This document shows, piece by piece, positions 1 through 6,151 of a stretch of 6,809 nt of DNA. The position numbers and the translations under genes are program-made. How positions within the stretch are numbered: position 1 is the first letter of the stretch; the number at the start of each line of letters is the position of its first letter. Under the pieces are notes generated by a model that saw only the letters and a list, made by a program, of their open reading frames with translations, was not told where the DNA came from and ran no database searches. Source of the stretch: Euryarchaeota archaeon Ods04 (lineage in GTDB: Archaea > Halobacteriota > Halobacteria > Halobacteriales > Halorutilaceae); assembly GCA_028751055.1 (NCBI GenBank), contig JAQZDD010000053.1, forward strand, positions 1-6,809, read 5' to 3'.

Positions 1-1415
1 AGGCTCTCCGGCTCAACCTCGTTCTCGTCGTCGACTTCGTCGCCGAGTTCCTCCGCGACGACGGTCGGGAGGGTCACGTACGGCGTCCGTGTGTCGGGTA
101 TCATCGCCGACATGAAAGGCGAACCCATAGCCCACGGAAGGAGGCGGTTCTCGAAGACTGAACGGCGTACGAAGAATCTGCCGACGAACGACGAAAGCAG
201 ACCGTCCGAAAGCGCGGTCATAGGTCGGTTCTCTCCGAGCGCGCTTGCGAACTTGTACCGCCGCGGCTTGAGCTTCTTGAATATGCCTTCGTTCTTGAGC
301 TTCTCGACGTACACGTCGCCGGGGTCGACGCCTTTGTCGCGCGCCTCCACGAAGGCGTCGCCCGCGAGCGCGCCCGCCGTGACCGCGTGGTTCATTCCCT
401 TTATGATAGGTCCCATCGCCTGCATCTGTCCGCCCGCGTCGCCGACCAAGACAAGACTGTCTTTGGCTGGCGATGTATGTGCGACCTTCTTCGAGTCGGG
501 GACGAGTTTCGCCGAGTACTCCGTCTCCTCGTACTCGCCGTTGAGCCACTGTGCCATGAGAGGATGCGTCAGGAGCGCGTCTAAGAGTTCGTGCGGCTCC
601 GCCTCCTCCGCGACGAGGCTGTCCAGGTGGAAGACCGTCCCGACGGAGAGCGAGCCTTCGTTGGTGTACATGAAGCCGCCGCCGCGGACGCCCTCGAACA
701 GGCTTCCTGAGAACAGGTGCGCCTGCCCCTCCTCCTCGTTTTCGATGCCTAATCTGTCTTCTAAGGTGTCGTTCGGCATCTCTACGACGGCTTTGACGCC
801 TTGGAACCACTCCTCGGGTTCCTCCCAGTCCATCATGCCTGCGTCGCGTGCGAGTTCGGAGTTTACGCCGTCCGCCGCGACAATCATGTCCGCCTTTATC
901 GGCTCTATCTCGTCGAAGGTGACGCCCACGATTTCGTCGTTCTCGCGCAGGAGACCGTTTGCGCGCACGCCCGTCAGGACGCCGCCGCCCGTCTCTGTCG
1001 TCATCTCGTGTACACGCTCCTCCAGCCACGCGTCCATGTTCCGGCGCAGGACTGCGTCCGACCACTCGGTGTCGTGCTCGTGGAGACGCGTGATATCGAC
1101 CGACTTGACCTTGTTGCCCGCGACGTTGTGCATGTGGTACTCGGTGATAGGACGTTCCGACGCCTCGTCGCGGAAAGACGGGAACAGGTCGTCGATGGTG
1201 TAGGAGGCGGACTCCTCGGCGTAGATAAGACCGCCTGAGCAGTTCTTCGAACCCGCCTCGACGCCGCGTTCCAAGACAAGCGTCTCTACGTCGTTCTGAG
1301 CGAGCGACGCCGCGGCGGCGGCACCGCCGGGACCGCATCCGACGACGACCGCCTCGTAGTGTTCGTACTCTCCCGCGTCGCCGTCTACGTCTTCGTTGCC
1401 TTCACTCTCAGACAT
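1..1415 (-). CDS. fixC: FixC, FAD-dependent ETF:quinone oxidoreductase-like subunit (3' end missing)
   Basis: FixC takes electrons from the FixAB flavoprotein and passes them to the quinone pool, probably at the cytoplasmic membrane face. The 471 visible codons show an N-terminal Rossmann dinucleotide fold with GCGPGG at residues 26-31 and the acidic end of strand 2 (E49-R50). The family signature GSKNCSGG is at 55-62, AADGVNS lies in the middle, YSAKLVP precedes the second FAD motif, and VGDAGG is at 324-329. E. coli FixC is 428 residues (from memory), so this protein is already longer and still open at the edge, where it reads an acidic linker (about 453-471). The chosen ATG has a perfect Shine-Dalgarno, overlaps the end of fixB by 8 bp and gives MSESEG. 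The family call is secure. What lies beyond the edge (a short tail or a fused FixX-type ferredoxin domain) is unknown. Confidence 0.93.
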   Translation of the reverse strand, partial: MSESEGNEDVDGDAGEYEHYEAVVVGCGPGGAAAAASLAQNDVETLVLERGVEAGSKNCSGGLIYAEESASYTIDDLFPSFRDEASERPITEYHMHNVAGNKVKSVDITRLHEHDTEWSDAVLRRNMDAWLEERVHEMTTETGGGVLTGVRANGLLRENDEIVGVTFDEIEPIKADMIVAADGVNSELARDAGMMDWEEPEEWFQGVKAVVEMPNDTLEDRLGIENEEEGQAHLFSGSLFEGVRGGGFMYTNEGSLSVGTVFHLDSLVAEEAEPHELLDALLTHPLMAQWLNGEYEETEYSAKLVPDSKKVAHTSPAKDSLVLVGDAGGQMQAMGPIIKGMNHAVTAGALAGDAFVEARDKGVDPGDVYVEKLKNEGIFKKLKPRRYKFASALGENRPMTALSDGLLSSFVGRFFVRRSVFENRLLPWAMGSPFMSAMIPDTRTPYVTLPTVVAEELGDEVDDENEVEPES

Positions 1416-2676
1416 CGTCGTCACCTCCTTCGCCCTCGGTCAAGCCGCCGTCGGCGACAGCCTTCAGTTCGCCTTCGGCGACAGCCTCCTTGAGTTGCGG
1501 AAGGACCTCGAACAGGTCTCCGACGATGAAGTAGTCGCTGAACTCCTTTATGCGTGCATCAGGGTCCTTGTTGACGGTGATTATCGTGTCCGACTCGTCC
1601 ATGCCGACCTTGTGCTGCACCGCGCCGCTGATGCCCGCCGCGATATAGACTTCGGGCTGGACGACCTGCCCTGTCTCGCCTATCTGTCGCTCCTCGGTCG
1701 TGTACTCCTCAACGTGACCGTCGAAGTCGTACGACGACGTGACGATACCGCGCGTGATGCCGAGCGCGGCGTCGTCGAACTCGTCGACCAACTCCAGACC
1801 GAGTTCCATTCCGAGCGTCGGGTCGTCGCCTATGCCGCGCCCGAGCGCGACGACGACTTCGTGCCCCGTCAGGTCGACGCCCTCGTCGAGAAGGTCGTGG
1901 TCGGTGATTTCGACGCCGAACCAGCCGTCCTTGAGTTCGGAGTCGAACTCGATGACTTCGCCCTCGCGGTTCTGTTTCTCGGGAACGTCGAACGTTCCGG
2001 GTATGACGGACGCGCCCTGCGGGTGGAACTCGCGTTCGGGGTTGTCAAGGCAGAGTATGGTCGAGTACTCGTAGCCGCTGAAGTCGGGGCGTTTCATGTG
2101 CAGGGTACGTTCGAACATCTTCGACTCGCCGGGTTCGCCAGTCTTCTTGGGGTTGGTCTCCTCGTGGTCCTCTATGTACAGGTCGCTGCAGTCGCTCGCA
2201 AGACCCGAGTCAAGCTCCGCCTGAACCTGCGCCGACAGGTCGCGTCCGTTGTTCGTCGCCGGAAACACGACGTAACGCGGCTCGTCGTAGTCGCGCCAGT
2301 CGGCGTCTGTGCGCGCCATCTCGACGAATATCTCGGTGTAAGGACGGTGCAGGAACCGCTCAAGACGGTCGTCGTTCTGGTAGAGGGCAACGTCCGCGCC
2401 GTACTCGATGGTCTCCTGCGCGAGATGCTCCACATCGTCGCCGATGACGACAGAGACGACACGTTCGTCGGCGTCGTAGTCGTCGTTGTACTTGTCCATG
2501 AGTTCGCGCGCCTTTCCGAGCATCTCCTTCGAAACGTCAAGGAGTTCGCCGTGCTGTTTCTCGCAGAATACCCACATGTCGCGGTACTTCCCGTCTTCGA
2601 GAGCCTTGACGTACTGCTTCTCCGCAGTCGGGTGTTCGAGACCGTCGTCCTCCTCGCCGTTGTCTTCTTCGGACAT
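1408..2676 (-). CDS. fixB: FixB, electron-transfer flavoprotein alpha subunit
   Basis: FixB is the FAD-binding large subunit of the FixAB flavoprotein and shuttles electrons from FixA to FixC. With the start chosen here it has 422 residues, longer than E. coli FixB (313). Domain I contains ATNNGRDLSAQVQAEL (about 140-155). A long charged stretch follows (about 170-265), then the C-terminal flavin domain with GRG (279-281), GITRG with the flavin-contacting Arg at 309, QIGETG (331-336), GISGAVQH (348-355) and NKDPDA (369-374). All the usual FAD contacts are present, but the loop between R309 and Q331 is longer than in typical ETF alpha. The ATG at 2676 was chosen because GGAGGTGG lies six bases before it and one base separates it from the fixA stop. 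An in-frame ATG at 2691 (427 residues) would sit on top of that site and is less likely. Confidence 0.93.
   Translation of the reverse strand: MSEEDNGEEDDGLEHPTAEKQYVKALEDGKYRDMWVFCEKQHGELLDVSKEMLGKARELMDKYNDDYDADERVVSVVIGDDVEHLAQETIEYGADVALYQNDDRLERFLHRPYTEIFVEMARTDADWRDYDEPRYVVFPATNNGRDLSAQVQAELDSGLASDCSDLYIEDHEETNPKKTGEPGESKMFERTLHMKRPDFSGYEYSTILCLDNPEREFHPQGASVIPGTFDVPEKQNREGEVIEFDSELKDGWFGVEITDHDLLDEGVDLTGHEVVVALGRGIGDDPTLGMELGLELVDEFDDAALGITRGIVTSSYDFDGHVEEYTTEERQIGETGQVVQPEVYIAAGISGAVQHKVGMDESDTIITVNKDPDARIKEFSDYFIVGDLFEVLPQLKEAVAEGELKAVADGGLTEGEGGDDDV
1421..1428 (-). promoter_or_regulatory. Shine-Dalgarno of fixC
   Basis: On the minus strand this reads GGAGGTGA, complementary to the 3' end of archaeal 16S rRNA, with six bases between GGAGGTG and the ATG. 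It lies wholly inside the last codons of fixB and encodes part of its Gly-Gly-Asp tail, so fixC is translated from an internal site on the polycistronic message. Confidence 0.8.
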
Positions 2677-2677
2677 C

Positions 2678-3526
2678 TCAGCCACCTCCATAAGCCGCTA
2701 TCTCCTCGACTACCTGTTCCATCTCCTCTTCGTCTGGCTCCATGAAAGTCGGCTCGCGCTCCGAGGGTGCCTTCGGAATAGGGTCGACGCCCGACACTAT
2801 GGTCGGCGAGCCGTCCAAGCCGACGTACTCAGGGTCGAGGTTGAGGTCTTGGTGGTCCCAAGTCGTCATGTGGTCCTCAAACTCCTCCGCGCGCTCCTGT
2901 GTCTCCTCTCTGAGTCTCTTACGTTTCAGTCTGTAAGACGCCTTCCTGTACGACGTATCGAACTCGGGGTCGGTAACGACCACCGCGGGCGTCGTCGTCT
3001 CGACAGTCTCTATCTCGTCGGGGTCGCCCTCAACGAGACGTTTTGCGCGTATACTGCCGCCGTCCTCGTCGTAAGCCATGCTGACAACGTGCGTCAAGAG
3101 GGGCCATTCGAGGCACCAGTTCGTCTGCGGACCGGTGTGCCCCGTCTCACCGTCCGCCGTCTTGAAGCCCGCGAAGACCACGTCGGGCGTGTCGTCCATC
3201 TCCTTTATCGCGGTTGCGAGAGTCATTGATGTCGCCCACGTGTCGGCGGCGGCGAACTCCCTGTCGGACAGCAGAAGCAGGTCGTCTGCGTACACGTCGC
3301 GCATTCCTTCTCCGAGGACCTTGTCGTAGCCCGGAGGACCCATACCCATCAACGTCACATTTCCGCCGTGCTTGACCTTCATCTGCAGAGCGGCTCTGAG
3401 AGCGAACCTGTCGTTCGGGTTCATCACCGTAGGGGTGTTTCCCCTCTTCAGATGCCCGTCTTCGTCGAACTCAACCTGCCCCTCGCGGAAGTCGGGAACG
3501 CCTTTCGTCATAACTACGTAATGCAT
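2678..3526 (-). CDS. fixA: FixA, electron-transfer flavoprotein beta subunit
   Basis: FixA pairs with FixB. In bifurcating members of the family it carries the flavin that receives electrons from NADH and splits them between a low- and a high-potential path. The 282-residue protein begins MHYVVMTKGVPDFREG, the usual N-terminal strand of this group. It then shows the NPND nucleotide loop (36-39), MGPPG (62-66), SDREFAAADTWATS (87-100), the conserved loop DGETGHTGP (125-133) and a C-terminal acidic helix that would wrap over FixB (about 258-282). A TTG 24 bases upstream is in frame but adds eight unrelated residues. The ATG is preferred because it gives the family N-terminus and has a TATA-like element about 29 bases before it. 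It is the first gene of the operon, followed after 1 bp by fixB. Actual bifurcation by this complex is inferred, not shown. Confidence 0.93.
   Translation of the reverse strand: MHYVVMTKGVPDFREGQVEFDEDGHLKRGNTPTVMNPNDRFALRAALQMKVKHGGNVTLMGMGPPGYDKVLGEGMRDVYADDLLLLSDREFAAADTWATSMTLATAIKEMDDTPDVVFAGFKTADGETGHTGPQTNWCLEWPLLTHVVSMAYDEDGGSIRAKRLVEGDPDEIETVETTTPAVVVTDPEFDTSYRKASYRLKRKRLREETQERAEEFEDHMTTWDHQDLNLDPEYVGLDGSPTIVSGVDPIPKAPSEREPTFMEPDEEEMEQVVEEIAAYGGG
2682..2689 (-). promoter_or_regulatory. Shine-Dalgarno of fixB
   Basis: GGAGGTGG on the minus strand lies six bases (counted after GGAGGTG) before the ATG at 2676. It is inside the end of fixA, where it encodes most of the Gly-Gly-Gly tail. 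It decides the start of fixB: the upstream ATG at 2691 overlaps the site itself and has no comparable signal before it. Confidence 0.8.
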
Positions 3527-3552
3527 GACAGTCGGTAACAAACACTCCAAGC

Positions 3553-3558
3553 TTATTA
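3553..3558 (-). promoter_or_regulatory. TATA-like box of the fixABC operon
   Basis: TAATAA on the minus strand is centred about 29 bases before the fixA ATG. No Shine-Dalgarno lies close to that ATG (the nearest GGAG is about 20 bases off), so transcription probably starts at or next to the ATG, giving a leaderless message as is common in haloarchaea. This is placed by position and composition only. Confidence 0.5.
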
Positions 3559-3585
3559 CATTATGGGCGGTTAACCTTCCTACGT

Positions 3586-3601
3586 GTCGGTGTTCACCGA
3601 C
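3586..3601. repeat. 16-base palindrome upstream of fixA, possible operator
   Basis: GTCGGTG and CACCGAC form perfect 7-base arms around TT. The element lies 60-75 bases before the fixA start and about 30 bases beyond its TATA-like box, a position used by archaeal activators and some repressors. It could instead fold as a short hairpin in RNA from either strand. No regulator is encoded in the window to pair with it. Confidence 0.45.
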
Positions 3602-3660
3602 GCTTGCTACCTAAATGACTAACCGATAGCCGTATCAGGCAGCAGTTGTGTAGTTATCTT

Positions 3661-3716
3661 CGGAATAGAACTTTAAATTATTAATATTTCTTACCCAACA
3701 TCCTGTTCTGTTTCCG
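3661..3716. repeat. Imperfect inverted repeat around an AT-rich core
   Basis: CGGAATAGAAC (3661-3671) is mirrored by GTTCTGTTTCCG (3705-3716). Five bases at each end of the arms match perfectly and only the middle differs (T against AC). Between them is an almost pure AT stretch with the 8-base palindrome TATTAATA at 3679-3686. It may be a regulator site or a TBP-binding region for an unannotated transcript. Chance is not excluded, since AT-rich DNA easily gives such matches. Confidence 0.3.
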
Positions 3717-3755
3717 TGGAGAATTGAAAACTATCTCATTCTGTCCGGGAATTAA

Positions 3756-4190
<435 letters not shown>

Positions 4191-4260
4191 GTCGGGTTCT
4201 GCTCCGTGTGGGTGTCGTCGCGCCGCTACGCATAACAGACGCGTCGAGCGCGCCGCCACA

Positions 4261-4267
4261 CATATAC
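4261..4267 (+). promoter_or_regulatory. TATA-like box of the coiled-coil protein gene
   Basis: CATATAC is centred about 26 bases before the ATG at 4290, the spacing expected for a leaderless transcript. It separates this gene transcriptionally from the ferredoxin gene upstream. Confidence 0.55.
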
Positions 4268-4289
4268 AGACGTGTCGACAAAGGGGTAC

Positions 4290-4871
4290 ATGGACACAGA
4301 GCAGGTAGACCGTGCGGTAAAGCCTACTCTCAAGGCTCTCGACGCCGTTCTGTCGCTTATAGACCGTGCGAAGGCGACGAGCGTTCCTCTGAAGGGTTCG
4401 GTCTGGAGCCTTGCGACCTCGAAGGTCGTCGGCTTGGAGAAGTTCGAGGCGTCAGCGCGCGACCTGCGGCGAGAACTCAAGGAGTGGCAGGACAAGTCGG
4501 AGAGCCTCGAAAGGAGTCTGCGTGAACTCGAAGAAGCCGTCGAGGAAGCCGACGAAGAAGGCACCGAAGCCGACTACGACCGTATCATAGACGAGTTCTC
4601 GGAGGCGATGAGGTCGATGGAGGCACTCGACGAGAAGTCGGCGAGGGTCGAGACGAAGCTACGTGACGCCTCCGAGAGGAGCGGGAACATAGCCGAAAGA
4701 GCAGGAGGAATACCGGTGCTCGGGAGCGAGATACAGGAGAAGTTCAAGGTTCTGAGCATCCGACTTTCCAAGACAGCCGACGAGGTGGTTCGCACCAACA
4801 GGAAGCCGTCGGACGTGATGGACGTGTACGTGCATCCGACACCGGAGAAGGACGGGGAGACTGTTAACTGA
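4290..4871 (+). CDS. Cytoplasmic coiled-coil protein, function unknown
   Basis: I do not recognise this 193-residue protein. It is almost entirely alpha-helical by appearance. A first helix (about 1-30) is followed by a short break around SVPLKGS (31-37). A long, highly charged segment (about 47-130), rich in Glu, Arg, Lys and Leu with heptad-like spacing, looks like a coiled coil. A Gly/Pro turn GGIPVLG (139-145) precedes another amphipathic helix (146-170) and a loose C-terminus. There is no signal peptide, membrane segment or Cys. It has its own promoter and lies 99 bp after the ferredoxin gene. Four T residues at 4880-4883 just after the stop could end its message. The ATG was chosen from the TATA spacing. 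An in-frame GTG at 4272 would leave the TATA box too close. It may act as a scaffold or partner-binding protein, but nothing in the sequence fixes a function. Confidence 0.82.
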   Translation: MDTEQVDRAVKPTLKALDAVLSLIDRAKATSVPLKGSVWSLATSKVVGLEKFEASARDLRRELKEWQDKSESLERSLRELEEAVEEADEEGTEADYDRIIDEFSEAMRSMEALDEKSARVETKLRDASERSGNIAERAGGIPVLGSEIQEKFKVLSIRLSKTADEVVRTNRKPSDVMDVYVHPTPEKDGETVN

Positions 4872-4895
4872 AAGCCGTGTTTTAGCCTACGTCAG

Positions 4896-4902
4896 GTATA
4901 TG
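4896..4902 (+). promoter_or_regulatory. TATA-like box of the lipoprotein gene
   Basis: GTATATG is centred about 28 bases before the ATG at 4927. A purine-rich GGTGAGAGG follows but ends too far from the ATG to serve as an ordinary ribosome-binding site, so a leaderless message is again the simplest reading. Confidence 0.55.
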
Positions 4903-4926
4903 CGGTGAGAGGTACACGGTTCCGAC

Positions 4927-6102
4927 ATGAAAGAAGACGGACGGAGTTTAGAGAGTAGCAGACGCGCGTTTCTCGTAGCCAGCGGAGTAGCCGTCGCGGT
5001 TCCCGCGGCGGGCTGTCTGAACGGTGGCGGAGAAGGGGGCGAAGGAAACGGCAGGGAGGAAGCAGAGACATATCAACGATGGGTGCCCGCCGAGTTCGAG
5101 CCGAGCTTCACGTACATGAAGATGACCACGCTCCGAGACAACGACGTTTCTCTGGGCGCGGAGGAAGACACAGAGATACACGGTCTTACGCTCAACGACG
5201 TAGACGTAACTATCGAGATGGACCGCGCGAACGCTCTCGTCGCCGAGGAGGGCGTCACAGTCGAAGTCGACGGCGAGCAGGTCGACGAGTACGGCGGCTT
5301 TACAGTACACGAGAGCGACGAGCACGGAGAGTACGTCGCAACCGACGGAAGCGCGCTCGTAGAGGGCGACAGCATCGAGGACATCGAACTCGTGATAGAC
5401 GCGTACGAGGGAGAAGGCACGCGTCTACGCGACGACGACGAGGTGTTCGAGAGTATAGTCGAAAGGCTGAGCTACGACGATGTCGTCCGTTTCAGCCGGA
5501 GAGGAGACGGGGACGGAGTCTTCGGGAGAGCCGTCGAGGTCGCGCCCGAGACGAGCAGCATCGAGTACGTCGCGCACGGTGACGGGGAGATGCTTGACGA
5601 GATAGAGGCGGGCATCCTTGCTCAGGAAGACTACATCGGCATCGAAGCCGAAGAGATAGAGACCGAAGACGGCTTTCTGGTTGCTGACGGCACCGTCCCT
5701 AACGACAGGCTGTTTCAGGCACTCGGTACCGTCGGCGAGGACTCGTCACAAGGCGAAGAGGTAGACGAAGCACCTACGCCGCAGATAGCCGTAGACGTGG
5801 AGTTCGACAGCGACGCCGAAGAGGCGACTGTGAGTATCGTGGGGGGCGATAGAGCCGAAGAGGTCAGAGTCTTCGTCGACGGAGAGACGGTGCACACGTT
5901 CGAGCCTGCCGAAGCAGGGGACGAAACGACCGTGTCCGTATCGGAGGACGAGGAGGTCAGGGTAGTCGCTTTCGACGACGGACGCGAAGTAGTCGTCCAC
6001 ACGGCTTCGTACGACTCGGTTTCGGACGGCGTCGTCGGGAGCGAAGGAGTGACGGGGTCGACAAGCGTTAACGGAAGTCGAGAGCCGGTGCCCGAAGACT
6101 GA
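4927..6102 (+). CDS. Tat-exported lipoprotein, function unknown
   Basis: This 391-residue protein begins with a twin-arginine signal (S11-R12-R13-A-F-L), a hydrophobic core and the lipobox AAGC with the lipid-bearing Cys at 30. It should therefore fold in the cytoplasm, cross by the Tat pathway and be anchored on the outer face of the membrane. A Gly/Glu-rich spacer (31-48) leads to a main region starting YQRWVPAEF (49-57). The rest is very acidic and beta-rich. Residues about 285-360 look like a separate Ig-like beta domain (alternating strands around VRVFVDGETVHTF and VRVVAFDDGREVVVHT). The last 30 residues are a Gly/Ser/Val-rich tail without a membrane segment. No catalytic motif or metal site stands out. 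It could be a sensor, adhesin or substrate-binding protein, but I cannot assign it to a named family. Confidence 0.85.
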   Translation: MKEDGRSLESSRRAFLVASGVAVAVPAAGCLNGGGEGGEGNGREEAETYQRWVPAEFEPSFTYMKMTTLRDNDVSLGAEEDTEIHGLTLNDVDVTIEMDRANALVAEEGVTVEVDGEQVDEYGGFTVHESDEHGEYVATDGSALVEGDSIEDIELVIDAYEGEGTRLRDDDEVFESIVERLSYDDVVRFSRRGDGDGVFGRAVEVAPETSSIEYVAHGDGEMLDEIEAGILAQEDYIGIEAEEIETEDGFLVADGTVPNDRLFQALGTVGEDSSQGEEVDEAPTPQIAVDVEFDSDAEEATVSIVGGDRAEEVRVFVDGETVHTFEPAEAGDETTVSVSEDEEVRVVAFDDGREVVVHTASYDSVSDGVVGSEGVTGSTSVNGSREPVPED

Positions 6103-6143
6103 TATCAGGTGGCGACCGTAAGCTTTTCGCGGTTCGGCACAAC

Positions 6144-6148
6144 GGAGG
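6144..6148 (+). promoter_or_regulatory. Possible Shine-Dalgarno of the DUF2804 gene
   Basis: GGAGG ends three bases before the ATG at 6152, closer than ideal. A weak AT-leaning stretch (AAGCTTTTCG, about 6119-6128) lies near -28, so the gene could have its own leaderless promoter, or be co-transcribed with the lipoprotein gene and use this site. Confidence 0.35.
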
Positions 6149-6151
6149 AGC

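Noticed and set aside
91..1203. 370-codon plus-strand frame opposite fixC
   Set aside because: It is antisense to a well-supported gene, Ser/Arg/Pro-rich without recognisable motifs, and has no promoter or ribosome-binding site.
13..1338. Long open frame inside the fixC region on the same strand, in another frame, coding an Arg-rich protein
   Set aside because: It lies out of frame within fixC. Its composition (runs of Arg and Gly, no family motifs) is typical of a shifted reading of GC-rich coding DNA.
1396..2745. 449-codon plus-strand frame opposite fixB
   Set aside because: The Val/Leu/Arg-rich sequence is what the complement of acidic haloarchaeal codons gives. fixB in the other direction has every family motif.
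2486..3229. Plus-strand frame opposite fixB and fixA
   Set aside because: It spans a junction between two firmly identified genes on the other strand and contains no family motif.
3586..3601. The palindrome as a transcription terminator
   Set aside because: The arms are not followed by a T-run on either strand, and no gene ends nearby on either side.
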